Shown here one piece after another: positions 38,385 to 47,470 of a stretch of DNA of 64,000 nt. The stretch's first letter is position 1, and each line of letters begins with the position of its first letter. Both the position numbers and the translations under genes were made by a program. Source of the stretch: SHZL01 sp963784425 (lineage in GTDB: Bacteria; Pseudomonadota; Gammaproteobacteria; Xanthomonadales; SZUA-36); contig CAWARM010000006.1 in NCBI GenBank assembly GCA_963784425.1, positions 62,001-126,000 on the forward strand, given 5' to 3'. Below the pieces are notes generated by a model, which was not told where the DNA came from, made no database searches, and was given only the letters and a program-made list of their open reading frames with translations.

Positions 38385-39414
38385 CAGTTCGCGTAGCAGG
38401 TCTGCCACGGGTTTGGGAACTGCGAGGGTTGATTCCTGTTTTAGCGTTACCCAGCAGTATTCGGGCAAGGATTTTACCTGCCTGGCGTGCAACTTGCGCG
38501 CCCGCACCGGCTGGATCAACAAGCGCTGATGGCTGAGACGGTGCTCGCGTGGCGGCAGGTATACGCAGTCAGCAAGGGCCAGGCCGGATTGTTGTTCCAG
38601 GTCTGCAAGACTTTCAGCTTCAGGCAATGACCACAGTCCGCCCCAGATTCCTGCAGGCGGCCGCTTCTGCAGCAACACGCGCTGGTGCCGGTCCTGCAGG
38701 ACCAGCATGAAAACCGGCCGGTCACGCACTTTAGTTTTGGGTTTTGGTGCAGGGTAATGTGCAACCCGGGCTGCCAGCCTGGCCTGGCAATCAGAGCGAT
38801 ACCGGGCAGTGAGCACAGTCGGGGTCGGAGCGGGTGCAGAGCAGGGCGCCCAGGTCCATGATGGCCTGCGTGTAGTCCGCGCCACGGTCTGCCGGTAAGC
38901 GCGCTTCCGCTTCCTGCCACAAGGTCCTTTGCACAGCCGCCGAGCCAGTCCAGCCTCCTACCATGGCATGGCGCGCAAGCACGCGGCGCACATTGCCATC
39001 AAGCACCGCTGCCGGTTTGCCTGCGGATTGGGAAACAATGGCATTGGCCGTGCTGCGCCCGATGCCGGGCAGTTGGGCAAGGTCATTGGCTGCTTTGGGC
39101 AACTTGCCGCCATGTTCCGCCATGCACACCAGGGCGGCCCGGTGCAGGTTGCGTGCACGGGCGTAATAGCCCAAACCGGCCCAGTGGGACAGCACGTCGT
39201 CCAGTGGCGCGTCAGCAAGTTTTTCGATGTCGGGGAAGCGCTCCATCCAGCGCAGGAAGTAGGGGATGACTGTGCTGACCTGGGTTTGCTGCAGCATGAT
39301 TTCGGAAATCCATACGCGGTAAGGCGTGCGCGGATGCTGCCAAGGCAGGTCCTGGCGGCCATGCTCATCCCACCAGGCCAGCAGGCGATCTGAAAATGTA
39401 TCCGAAAGATTCAC
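38373..39414 (-). CDS. mutY: A/G-specific adenine glycosylase MutY, interrupted by one inserted base
   Basis: Base-excision repair glycosylase removing adenine opposite 8-oxoguanine. The start is GTG 39414, overlapping the ftsY stop. The helix-hairpin-helix is LPGIGRSTANAIV, followed by the catalytic Asp region AVLDGNVRRVLAR. The [4Fe-4S] ligands begin CTRSDPDCAHCPVSL. An extra base near 38793 then causes a stop; removing it gives CPVSLDC, completing the C-X6-C-X2-C-X5-C pattern. The C-terminal NUDIX-like domain continues in the other frame (VFMLVLQDRHQRVLLQKRP). The end of the gene runs into the MITE-like element. If real, the insertion removes the last cluster ligand. Confidence 0.88.
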
Positions 39415-40403
39415 GCTATGGGCAAGATGGCGTTGACAAAGGCGCCCGCGTCAAACGGGCGCAGGTCCTTGGCCGATTCCCCAACGCCAATGAACCGAAT
39501 GGGCAATTTCAGCTCGCTGGCGATGCTGAACAGCACCCCGCCGCGGGCAGTGCCGTCCAGCTTGGTGATGGTGATGCCGGTCAGGCCTATCGCCTGGTTG
39601 AACTCGCGCGCCTGGTTGATGGCGTTCTGGCCAGTGCCGGCATCCAGCACCAGCATGATCTCGTGCGGGGCATCGGGGTCGATACGGCTCATCACGCGGC
39701 GGATTTTTTTCAATTCCTCCATCAGGTTGGACTGGGTGTGCAAGCGCCCGGCCGTGTCGGCAATCAGCACATCGATGCCCTTGGCTTTGGCCGACTGCAG
39801 CGCATCGAAAATCACCGCGGCGGAATCAGCGCCGCTGCCCTGGGACATCACGGTCACGTTGTTGCGGTCACCCCAGGCTTTGAGCTGTTCAACGGCGGCA
39901 GCGCGAAAGGTATCGCCGGCAGCCAGCATGACGGACAGACCTTCTTCCTTGTAACGCTGTGCCAGTTTGCCAATGGTGGTTGTCTTGCCGGCGCCGTTGA
40001 TGCCCACCATGAGGATCACAAAGGGTTTCCGTACCGTATCGACCACCAGGAACTGTTCACAGGGTTCGATCAGCTCAAACAGCTCGGCCTGTACCGCCGG
40101 CAACAATTGCCCGGGCTCGCGGATGACCTTGTTGGCAATCGCCCTGCGCAGGTTCGCCACGATGCCGATGGCGGTCTGGGCGCTGATGTCGGCCGTTATC
40201 AGGGTAGTTTCCAGTTCCTCGAGCAGGTCCTCGTCTATGGACTTGCTGCCCGAAAACAAGTGCGCCAGCCGCTGGCCCAGCTGATCGCGGCTGCGTGCCA
40301 GCCTTTTTTCCAGCGCTGCTTCGCCGGCTTGTTCGGCAGGCCTCAGCTGGACATCCAGCAATTCACCGGGACGATTCTTGTTTTTGCGGAAAATTCGAAA
40401 CAT
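39411..40403 (-). CDS. ftsY: Signal recognition particle receptor FtsY
   Basis: A 330-residue SRP-receptor GTPase that docks SRP-ribosome complexes at the inner membrane. It has a short N-terminal A domain (about 45 residues), the N domain (about 45-125), and the G domain with G1 GINGAGKTT (about 134-142), DTAGR, and TKLDGTARGG. ATG 40403 is chosen for the family-typical MFRIFRK start; an upstream alternative at 40427 is unsupported. It is divergent from rsmD and overlaps mutY downstream by GTGA. Confidence 0.97.
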   Translation of the reverse strand: MFRIFRKNKNRPGELLDVQLRPAEQAGEAALEKRLARSRDQLGQRLAHLFSGSKSIDEDLLEELETTLITADISAQTAIGIVANLRRAIANKVIREPGQLLPAVQAELFELIEPCEQFLVVDTVRKPFVILMVGINGAGKTTTIGKLAQRYKEEGLSVMLAAGDTFRAAAVEQLKAWGDRNNVTVMSQGSGADSAAVIFDALQSAKAKGIDVLIADTAGRLHTQSNLMEELKKIRRVMSRIDPDAPHEIMLVLDAGTGQNAINQAREFNQAIGLTGITITKLDGTARGGVLFSIASELKLPIRFIGVGESAKDLRPFDAGAFVNAILPIA

Positions 40404-40491
40404 GGACAGGGGTTTTCGCTGGTGCAAATCGGTATGCTAGCAGTTTGGGATCCATCAGGGCGCGTTCAAGCGGGGAGCCGGGGATTCAGCA

Positions 40492-41142
40492 GTGAAACGC
40501 CAAAGCCGGAAGCCGAAGCAGATGCCGGGGCAAATTCCTGGCCGCAAACAGGAAGGCAAGCCAAAGAAACCACCGGGCTCGGTGCGCATCATCGGCGGTC
40601 AGTGGCGCGGGCGGCGCGTGCCTGTGCCCGATATCGAAGGCTTGCGGCCATCGGGTGACCGCTGCCGCGAGACCCTGTTCAACTGGTTGCAGCCCTTTTT
40701 GCACAAGGCCAAATGTGTTGACCTGTTTGCCGGCACCGGCGTGCTGGGTCTCGAAGCCGTTTCACGTGGTGCGGCCAGTGCAGTACTGGTGGAAAAATCG
40801 CGGGTCGCGGCAAACTCTCTGCGACAGAGTATGGAAATGCTGGACGCAAAGCAGATTGCTGTCATTGAAGCAGATGCGCTGTCCTGGTTGGCACAGCAAG
40901 CACCCTCATCCCTGGATATAGTTTTCGTGGACCCGCCATTCTCTTTGAACATGGCCGAAAAGGTCATGGCATCGCTGGTGCAAACCCGGGCCCTGCATCC
41001 CGGCGGGCTGGTTTACCTGGAGAGCGCAGCTCCTTACCCTGCGCCGGCATCCGGCCCGGGCTGGGAAGTGCTCAAGGAAAAACGGCTTGGGGACGTGCGC
41101 ATGCAGCTCTACCGCAGGCACAGCAGTGTTCTCCCCACTTGA
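40492..41142 (+). CDS. rsmD: 16S rRNA (guanine(966)-N2)-methyltransferase RsmD
   Basis: An S-adenosylmethionine-dependent methyltransferase modifying G966 of 16S rRNA in the assembled 30S subunit. It has a 216-residue Rossmann fold with the typical VRIIGGQWRGRRV start region, the SAM motif VDLFAGTGVLGLEAVSRGA and the catalytic VFVDPPF. An N-terminal basic extension (KRQSRKPKQ) precedes the core. It starts with GTG. It is divergent from ftsY, the standard gammaproteobacterial arrangement, and followed 42 bp later by coaD. Confidence 0.95.
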   Translation: MKRQSRKPKQMPGQIPGRKQEGKPKKPPGSVRIIGGQWRGRRVPVPDIEGLRPSGDRCRETLFNWLQPFLHKAKCVDLFAGTGVLGLEAVSRGAASAVLVEKSRVAANSLRQSMEMLDAKQIAVIEADALSWLAQQAPSSLDIVFVDPPFSLNMAEKVMASLVQTRALHPGGLVYLESAAPYPAPASGPGWEVLKEKRLGDVRMQLYRRHSSVLPT

Positions 41143-41184
41143 TTCCGCTACAATCGGTAACCCTCGACAGCAGCAAGAGCGCAC

Positions 41185-41682
41185 ATGAAAGCCCATCGTA
41201 CCGCCCTCTATCCGGGCACTTTTGATCCCATAACCAACGGTCATACGGACCTGGTCAACCGCGCAGCACGTGTGTTTGACAAGGTCTACATTGCTATTGC
41301 CGAAAGCTCGCACAAAGCTCCGCTGTTTTCACTGGACGAGCGCATCGCGCTGGCGCGCAGGGAAGTACGCAAGCTCAAGAACGTCGAAGTAGTTGGTTTC
41401 AGCACCCTGCTGGTGGATTTCGTGCATGAAGTGAAGGCCGGCGTGATATTGCGGGGTCTGCGTGCGGTGTCCGACTTTGAGTATGAATTCCAGTTGGCCA
41501 GCATGAACCGGCACCTGGGGCCGGATGTGGAAACCCTGTTCATGACGCCCGATGAACGTTATGGCTTTATCTCCTCGTCACTGGTCAAGGAAATTGCGCG
41601 CCTCAAGGGTGATGTATCTGAATTCGTTTGTCCCGAGGTCCAAAAAGCCCTGTGCCGGCGATTCAACGAACCGGATGCCTAG
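41185..41682 (+). CDS. coaD: Phosphopantetheine adenylyltransferase CoaD
   Basis: Penultimate enzyme of coenzyme A synthesis, adenylating 4'-phosphopantetheine. It has 165 residues, the usual size. The nucleotidyltransferase motifs are YPGTFDPITNGH at the N-terminus and the late YGFISSSLVKE. RGLRAVSDFEYE supplies the phosphopantetheine pocket. It lies between rsmD and the ferredoxin gene and was probably co-transcribed with them. Confidence 0.97.
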   Translation: MKAHRTALYPGTFDPITNGHTDLVNRAARVFDKVYIAIAESSHKAPLFSLDERIALARREVRKLKNVEVVGFSTLLVDFVHEVKAGVILRGLRAVSDFEYEFQLASMNRHLGPDVETLFMTPDERYGFISSSLVKEIARLKGDVSEFVCPEVQKALCRRFNEPDA

Positions 41683-41685
41683 GCC

Positions 41686-41943
41686 TTGTCCCTCAAGATC
41701 ATCGACACGTGCATCAATTGCGATGTGTGTGAGCCAGTATGTCCCAACAAGGCGATTTCCCAGGGCATAGATTACTATGTGATTGACCCGGCAAAATGCA
41801 CCGAATGCGTGGGCCATTTCGATGCGCCGCAGTGTGTAGAGGTTTGTCCGGTGGATTGCATTCCGCTCGATCCCCTGTACGCGGAAACCCATGCACAGCT
41901 CATGCAGAAATTTTTCAACCTCGGTGGCGGGAATAAACATTAG
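41686..41943 (+). CDS. YfhL-family 2x[4Fe-4S] ferredoxin
   Basis: An 85-residue bacterial ferredoxin. The first cluster motif is CINCDVCEPVCPNKA. The second has the YfhL-type insertion, CTECVGHFDAPQCVEVCPVDC. The C-terminus is helical. The frame has no ATG at its front; TTG 41686, three bases after the coaD stop, gives the full family N-terminus (SLKIIDTCINC). Its coupling to coaD is the common gammaproteobacterial layout. Confidence 0.93.
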   Translation: MSLKIIDTCINCDVCEPVCPNKAISQGIDYYVIDPAKCTECVGHFDAPQCVEVCPVDCIPLDPLYAETHAQLMQKFFNLGGGNKH

Positions 41944-41952
41944 GTGGTGAGA

Positions 41953-43698
41953 ATGCGAAATAGACTGGTATTTTGGTTATGCGTGGTGACTGGCCTCGCA
42001 GTGAATTCCCTGGCGTTTGCGGCGAGTTCCGAGCCCGCCTGGGGACGTGATGGCATGGTGGTCACATCCGTCAGTCCGGCCTCGCCGGTTGGGCAGGCGG
42101 TGCTGGAGCGGGGTGGCAATGCCATCGATGCCGCAGTTGCCAGTTCCTTTGTCGCCGCAGTGGCCAACCCATTCAGTTCCGGGTTGGGTGGTGGATTGTT
42201 TGCCGTGGTGCATATGGCGCAGTCCGGGGAAAACATCACCCTGGATGCGCGTGAAACCGCACCCGCAGCGGCCAGCGCACAATTCTACAAAGATAACCCG
42301 GAGAGCATTGGCATCGGCCCGCATTCAGTGGGCGTGCCAGGTTATGTGCAGGGGATCTGGGCCTTGCACCAGCGTTTTGGAACCCTGCCCTGGGCGGAAC
42401 TGATCGAGCCGGCCATTGCGCTGGCTGAGAATGGTGTTCCGGTGAGTATCTGGCACCACGATATGGTGGGCTATGCCCTCGCAGACCTCGAAGCATTTCC
42501 GGAAACCCGCCGCATCCAGACAGTCGATGGAGTAGCACCGCCATTGGGCTGGCTGCTGAAACAGCCGGACCTCGCCAACACGCTGCGCCTGATCCAGCAA
42601 AAGGGCGGCCAGGCTTTGGCCGCGGGCGCGGTGGCAAAAAAGATTGAGGAAGCCACCGGCGGGGCCGTCACCGAGCTTGATCTTGCACGTTTTGCAGTGA
42701 AGTGGCGCGAACCGCTGAGCGCTGACTACCGTGGTTACAAGTTGGTGATGATGCCACCGCCAAGTTCCGGTGGCGTGTTATTGACGGAGATGCTCAATGT
42801 GCTGCAGCGTTTCGATCTTGCGGCACTGGGCCAGGACTCCAGCGAGTATATCCACCTCGTGGCCAGCGTGGAAAAGCTGGCCTTTGCCGACCGCGCACAA
42901 CATCTCGGTGACCCGGATTTCTACCCGGTACCGGTTGAACGCCTGACTTCCATGGCCCACGCCGATGAACTGGCGGCACGCCTGCGTCCCGACGGCCAGC
43001 CGGAGGTCAATTCCTCGTTGACTCCACCGCCCGAAGATGCCGGCACTACGCAGATATCCATCCTGGACCGTGCAGGCAATGCCGTGTCGATCACGCAAAC
43101 GATCAATACCCTGTTTGGTTCCAAGATCACCGTGCCGGGCACCGGCATTGTGCTGAACAATGAAATGGATGATTTCTCGGTGGACGCCACTACACCCAAT
43201 AAATGGCAAGCCATCGGCTCAGACGCCAACGCAGTGGAGCCCGGCAAACGTCCCCTGTCCTCGATGACGCCGATGATCGTCCTGAAGGACGGCCGCGCGG
43301 TCATGGCCCTGGGTTCACCCATGGGGACCTTGATCATCTCGGCGGTGCTGCAGTCGCTGCTGAACACGGTCGATTTTGGTTTTGATCCACAACGGGCGGT
43401 CATGGCGCCCCGGTTTCATCACCAGTGGCAACCCGATACGCTGGTCATGGAATCCGGATTTTCCAGCGATGTGCGCAAGCGTTTGCAGACGCTGGGCTTT
43501 ACCATTGAAGACCGTGCCATGATAGGGGCGGCAGAGCTAAGCGTATTTGATCCCAAATCCTGCTACTTCTGGGGTGGAGCCGACGGGCGGCGCGACAGTG
43601 CTGCCGCGGGCGCAAACATCGGCCAGGTACAGGCAGTATCAGACGAGCAGCGCTGCGCCTTGCTCAACAGCGGCAAAGCCGCTGCAGTGCAACACTGA
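41953..43698 (+). CDS. ggt: Gamma-glutamyltranspeptidase
   Basis: An N-terminal nucleophile hydrolase that cleaves glutathione and transfers gamma-glutamyl groups in the periplasm. It has 581 residues with a signal peptide (LVFWLCVVTGLAVNSLAFA). The precursor self-cleaves before the nucleophile Thr365 in EDAGTTQISILD. The gamma-glutamyl pocket is visible as PLSSMTPMIVLKDG. ATG 41953 is preferred because AGGTGG lies just upstream; a GTG at 41944 is in frame. The following gene is a secreted M20 peptidase, so the pair may recycle extracellular peptides. Confidence 0.94.
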   Translation: MRNRLVFWLCVVTGLAVNSLAFAASSEPAWGRDGMVVTSVSPASPVGQAVLERGGNAIDAAVASSFVAAVANPFSSGLGGGLFAVVHMAQSGENITLDARETAPAAASAQFYKDNPESIGIGPHSVGVPGYVQGIWALHQRFGTLPWAELIEPAIALAENGVPVSIWHHDMVGYALADLEAFPETRRIQTVDGVAPPLGWLLKQPDLANTLRLIQQKGGQALAAGAVAKKIEEATGGAVTELDLARFAVKWREPLSADYRGYKLVMMPPPSSGGVLLTEMLNVLQRFDLAALGQDSSEYIHLVASVEKLAFADRAQHLGDPDFYPVPVERLTSMAHADELAARLRPDGQPEVNSSLTPPPEDAGTTQISILDRAGNAVSITQTINTLFGSKITVPGTGIVLNNEMDDFSVDATTPNKWQAIGSDANAVEPGKRPLSSMTPMIVLKDGRAVMALGSPMGTLIISAVLQSLLNTVDFGFDPQRAVMAPRFHHQWQPDTLVMESGFSSDVRKRLQTLGFTIEDRAMIGAAELSVFDPKSCYFWGGADGRRDSAAAGANIGQVQAVSDEQRCALLNSGKAAAVQH

Positions 43699-43724
43699 TT
43701 CACGTATCGCATGAGGAAAACCAC

Positions 43725-45026
43725 ATGAAAAACCGTCTTTTGAATGGGCTTCTACCCCTGTTATTTATCATCCCCTTGCAGCTACAGGCAGGTATCACGC
43801 CAGCTCAGCTCGACGAACTTTCCGCCGATATCCAACCCCAGGTCGTGGAATGGCGCCGCTGGTTCCACCAGAACCCGGAACTGGGAAACCGCGAGTTCAA
43901 CACCGCGAAAAAAATAACCGAGATACTGACCGGCATGGGCCTGGAGCCAAAGACGGGCATTGCCCACACCGGCATTGTTGCGATCATCAAGGGCGGCCTG
44001 CCGGGGCCATTGGTGGCGATTCGCACTGACATGGACGCCTTGCCGGTAACGGAAGCGACCGGCCTTCCCTTTGCCTCCACCGTGACCAGCGAATACAACG
44101 GCAAGCCAACCGGGGTGATGCACGCCTGCGGCCACGACACCCACATGGCCATGGTATTGGGGACCGCTTCTGTGCTGATCGCCGTGAAAGACCAGCTACC
44201 CGGTTCGGTCATGCTGATTTTCCAGCCGGCGGAAGAAGGCCCGCCTCCGGGCGAGGAGGGTGGGGCCCAATTGATGTTGAAAGAAGGCATCTGGACTGAA
44301 AGCAAACCGGAAGCCGTATTTGGCCTGCACGTAGGCCTTGGCCAACCGACCGGTGCGGTGGCCGTGCGTCCCGGTCCCGCAATGGCCGCAGTCGACAGCT
44401 TTACCCTGACAGTAAAAGGCAAGCAAACCCACGGCGCACGGCCCTGGAACGGCGTAGATCCCATCGTGGTGTCCGCTCAGATCATTCTCGGTTTGCAAAC
44501 CATCGAGAGCCGCCAGGTGGATGTCACGCTCGCGCCGTCGATTGTCACTGTCGGTCGCATCAACGGTGGTATCCGCAACAACATCATTCCCGACAGCGTG
44601 GAGATGGAAGGCACCATCCGCAGCTTCGACCCCGCCATGCGCGAGCAGATCCACATGCGCATTGAGCGCACTGCGCGTGGCATTGCCCAAAGCGCCGGTG
44701 CGGACATTGATTTCAAAGTGACGGACGGCTACCCGGCAACGGTCAATAACGAGGCGCTGACGGCGCGCATGATGCCTACCCTGCAGCGGGTGGCCGGCGA
44801 AGGCAGGCTACTAACGGCACAACCCCAAACCGGGGCTGAAGATTTTTCGTTTTTCGCGAATGAAACACCGGGGCTGTTCGTGTTTCTGAGCAACAATGCG
44901 CCCGGTGCCGACATGGCGAACGCGCCCAGCAACCACTCGCCAATGTTTGACATGTACGAACCGTCCATGGAAACCGGCGTGCGCGTGTTCAGCAACCTCG
45001 TGGTGGATTACCTGCAGGGGAACTGA
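43725..45026 (+). CDS. M20D family amidohydrolase / aminoacylase, exported
   Basis: A 433-residue zinc peptidase of the IAA-amino acid hydrolase/hippuricase type. A signal peptide covers residues 1-22 (ending LQLQAG). Metal and catalytic motifs are DMDALPVTE, MHACGHDTHMAM, FQPAEEGPPPGEEGG, HGARPWNG in the lid domain, and TGAEDFSFFA. It removes amino acids from N-acyl or dipeptide-like conjugates. It is 26 bp after ggt on the same strand. Confidence 0.92.
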   Translation: MKNRLLNGLLPLLFIIPLQLQAGITPAQLDELSADIQPQVVEWRRWFHQNPELGNREFNTAKKITEILTGMGLEPKTGIAHTGIVAIIKGGLPGPLVAIRTDMDALPVTEATGLPFASTVTSEYNGKPTGVMHACGHDTHMAMVLGTASVLIAVKDQLPGSVMLIFQPAEEGPPPGEEGGAQLMLKEGIWTESKPEAVFGLHVGLGQPTGAVAVRPGPAMAAVDSFTLTVKGKQTHGARPWNGVDPIVVSAQIILGLQTIESRQVDVTLAPSIVTVGRINGGIRNNIIPDSVEMEGTIRSFDPAMREQIHMRIERTARGIAQSAGADIDFKVTDGYPATVNNEALTARMMPTLQRVAGEGRLLTAQPQTGAEDFSFFANETPGLFVFLSNNAPGADMANAPSNHSPMFDMYEPSMETGVRVFSNLVVDYLQGN

Positions 45027-45040
45027 TTGAGCCGGGAAAC

Positions 45041-45835
45041 TCAGGAATCCTGGTTGGCTTTATCGGCCTGTTCCTTCAGGGCGGCCTCTTTGCGCGCCTG
45101 TTTTTGCGCCTTGTTCTGGGCAATGAAGTCTGACTCAAACCCGTCGCCAAAGTAGTAAACGTTGAGAGTCGAGTAGCTGAAAAATACTGTCAGAACAGCG
45201 GCAATTTCCAGCGCCTTGACGCCGGCCGCGATGCCGGTGCCAATGGCAACCAGGATGAACAAGGCATCGAAAGTGTCCTGCAAAGCGCGCCTGAACTGTA
45301 CGCCGGCCACGATGCCCGCGAGGCTGAATGCCAGCGCCAGGCTGTGTTGCACCACCAGAACGATGGACGCCACCACTCCAGGCAGGATCAGGGTGGTCTC
45401 ATCCAGTGAGTGGTCATAGGAACTCACGCGGTGTATGCCCTTGTGCACCCACGACACCGGCAGCATGAGCAGCCACACGCCAAACAGCGTAATGACGAGT
45501 TGGCGCGCGTAGCCCAGGCGATCGAGGCCACTGGTGGCCTTGATGACTGTGTCGACGATCTGGATGTCGCCAGTTGAGCTTGTTGCGGCGGGAACGTCGT
45601 TCAGCCGGTTAACCGTGAGATCACCTTCTTTTACCAGCTCAGTCACGCCACCGATGGGTAACTGCGCTACGAAATCGGGGAACTGCGTGACCAGTGTTAC
45701 CAGGGCGATCAAAAGGACCGTATGGTAAATCAGGAGTTTACGGCATAGTTTCGCGGCCGTGCGACGCGAGGCCCGGCGCACCTCTGGATCCGGTGATTGG
45801 GCGGCACTGTCTTCTGCTTGCGGTAACCCGGTCAC
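45041..45835 (-). CDS. DUF4956-type membrane protein
   Basis: A 264-residue protein with a basic N-terminal tail, one helix (HTVLLIALVTLVTQF), a periplasmic stretch of about 60 residues, and four closely spaced helices in the second half (LFGVWLLMLPVSWVH to IAAVLTVFFSYSTL). It ends in a long basic/acidic coiled coil (AQNKAQKQARKEAALKEQAD). The helix block resembles DUF4956 proteins, of unknown function. It is convergent with the M20 gene. Confidence 0.68.
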   Translation of the reverse strand: MTGLPQAEDSAAQSPDPEVRRASRRTAAKLCRKLLIYHTVLLIALVTLVTQFPDFVAQLPIGGVTELVKEGDLTVNRLNDVPAATSSTGDIQIVDTVIKATSGLDRLGYARQLVITLFGVWLLMLPVSWVHKGIHRVSSYDHSLDETTLILPGVVASIVLVVQHSLALAFSLAGIVAGVQFRRALQDTFDALFILVAIGTGIAAGVKALEIAAVLTVFFSYSTLNVYYFGDGFESDFIAQNKAQKQARKEAALKEQADKANQDS

Positions 45836-45911
45836 AACGATTCCTGGTTGCCAAGGGTTTCGGAAGGAAAGATTGTACCCCTATTTGATGAACTTCCCCT
45901 AGTGAGAAAGA

Positions 45912-46337
45912 TCATCTTAGAATTCGCAGCCCACGAACTTTTTCAAAATCGCGGTCGTGGGTTACCAGTGCATCGGCATTAATTGACAACGCACTTGCCA
46001 CTTGAATGGCATCTGGCAATTTCAAGCCGTACTTGCCACGCAGCCGTGCTGCGCTTTCAGCGATGTCGCATGTGAAATCAACCACCTGCCATGCTTCCAG
46101 AACCGCACGATATCGTTTTGCCAGGGCTTCTTCGCCTGCCTTCAGCGGGCCGGTCAGCACTTCCGCAATCGTTACTGTGGTCACGGCCAGGACAATCTCA
46201 CCACTGGCATGGCGTTCAAAGAGCGGCGCGAAGCGTGCGGCAAATCTTGTGTGGGCTTCAAGCGTGTAGATGATCGGAGGGGTATCGACCAGCACCAAAG
46301 CACCGGCAAATAGCGGAATGACGTCTAGCGACTCCAT
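45912..46337 (-). CDS. PIN-domain toxin (VapC-like ribonuclease)
   Basis: A 141-residue PIN-fold RNase. The acidic active-site residues are seen in LVDTPPIIYTLE, TIAEVLTG, LPDAIQVASAL and VTHDRDF. It overlaps by 13 bp with the upstream Phd-type antitoxin gene. Toxins of this group cleave tRNA or rRNA; the target here is unknown. Confidence 0.9.
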   Translation of the reverse strand: MESLDVIPLFAGALVLVDTPPIIYTLEAHTRFAARFAPLFERHASGEIVLAVTTVTIAEVLTGPLKAGEEALAKRYRAVLEAWQVVDFTCDIAESAARLRGKYGLKLPDAIQVASALSINADALVTHDRDFEKVRGLRILR

Positions 46338-46585
46338 TCGTCGCGTAGATTGGCAAGTGTCTTACTGCTGTCTTTGCCCCACAGACCTTGACCCGTACCG
46401 GCTAGGGCCTGCAACGAAGCAGGTTTGACTTGCCTGGCAGCAGCAGCAGGAACAACCGCAGCCACAACGCGACCGTGGCGGGTAATCATGGTCGTACGCC
46501 CTGCCTCGGCGGCAGCGAGAATAGCGGGCAATTGCTGCCGCGCTTGTTCGACGCCTTTGGAAATTTGCTTAGAGCCTGGTTTCAT
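46325..46585 (-). CDS. Phd/YefM-type antitoxin
   Basis: An 86-residue antitoxin. The N-terminal DNA-binding part reads ISKGVEQARQQLPAILAAAE, followed by GRTTMITRHGRVVAAVVP, the usual Phd beta-hairpin. A flexible C-terminal tail would wrap the toxin. ATG 46585 (MKPGSKQI) is chosen; the frame is open far upstream, but that part is antisense to the kinase gene and not real. It is translated just before the PIN toxin. Confidence 0.88.
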   Translation of the reverse strand: MKPGSKQISKGVEQARQQLPAILAAAEAGRTTMITRHGRVVAAVVPAAAARQVKPASLQALAGTGQGLWGKDSSKTLANLRDEWSR

Positions 46586-46590
46586 GGCAT

Positions 46591-46614
46591 TAACTGTACG
46601 TACTGTACAGAATT
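46591..46614. promoter_or_regulatory. Candidate operator of the Phd/PIN pair
   Basis: TAACTGTACGTACTGTACAG contains two direct ACTGTAC words and the palindromes GTACGTAC and TGTACA. It lies immediately upstream of the antitoxin ATG. Phd-type antitoxins bind short palindromes at this position. It is inferred from symmetry and location. Confidence 0.5.
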
Positions 46615-46735
46615 GTGTCAAGCAGGATTTTAACCGTGCTGCGCCCTGAGACCAAGAATTGTGGCCACAGTTATTCCATAACCGGCAACCGCAAGCTGCA
46701 GCCGCAAGTGGCTGTATTGGGCTATCATCTTCGCC

Positions 46736-47470
46736 ATGAGCTTTGTGCCTGACCCGGAAATACTCCTGCCCTGGATAGAGCGTAGCCTGACGCGGCGGGA
46801 AAACATCCTTGCCACCAGTAACCAGGGCACCATCCTTTTGTATCAGGACCAGGACCACGAATGTGGCCAGCCCCTGATCATCAAGACCGCCATGGGTCGG
46901 GGCCTGTTGCTCAGGCTCCGGCAGAAAACCCTGCAGAGGGAATACCGCGCCTATCAGCGCCTGCACGGCCTTGTGGGTGTGCCCGAGTGCTACGGCCTGC
47001 TTGCAGGTAAATACCTCTTGCTTGAACACATCGAAGGCAGTGCATACCGCGATGCCTCCTGGGTAGATCGCGATCAATGGTTCGCCGACCTGCTGCATGT
47101 ACTGCAAGCCATGCATGCGCGCGGCGTCAGCCATGGCGATCTCAAGTCCAAGGGCAACTTGCTGGTCACTGAACAAGGTCACCCCTGTGTCGTCGACTTC
47201 GGCACGGCGTTTATCCACCAGCCGGGATGCCATCCGCTGAACAACTGGTTGTTCCGCACCGGCAAGCGCCTCGACCTCAACGCCTGGGTAAAGCACAAGT
47301 ATCATGGCTACTACGGCAATGCCTCGGAGGCGGACCATGCCCTGCTGGATTACAGTTGGCTGGAATTACTGGTGAGGAAGCTGAGCGGGAGGCCGATGGA
47401 CAGGCTGGTGCGCAAGGCAAATTTACCCTTGCGAGGCCCGGATAATCATCCGCACGGAGACGATCAGTAG
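46736..47470 (+). CDS. Kinase-fold protein (lipopolysaccharide kinase/InaA-like)
   Basis: A 244-residue protein with a compact protein-kinase fold. It has a Lys in QPLIIKTAMG, the catalytic loop HGDLKSKGNLLV (about residue 138) and the metal-binding DFGTAF. These match lipopolysaccharide core kinases (KdkA/WaaP/InaA group), which phosphorylate lipid A/core sugars on the inner leaflet. The exact substrate is uncertain. The last 48 bp overlap the convergent exporter gene. Confidence 0.8.
   Translation: MSFVPDPEILLPWIERSLTRRENILATSNQGTILLYQDQDHECGQPLIIKTAMGRGLLLRLRQKTLQREYRAYQRLHGLVGVPECYGLLAGKYLLLEHIEGSAYRDASWVDRDQWFADLLHVLQAMHARGVSHGDLKSKGNLLVTEQGHPCVVDFGTAFIHQPGCHPLNNWLFRTGKRLDLNAWVKHKYHGYYGNASEADHALLDYSWLELLVRKLSGRPMDRLVRKANLPLRGPDNHPHGDDQ

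Noticed and set aside
39396..40658. A 420-codon plus-strand frame across mutY start, ftsY and rsmD start
   Set aside because: It overlaps three conserved genes and crosses a divergent promoter; no motif is seen in it.
46586..47338. Long upstream extension of the Phd antitoxin frame
   Set aside because: It is antisense to the kinase-fold gene. The antitoxin has a good ATG at 46585 next to its operator-like repeat.
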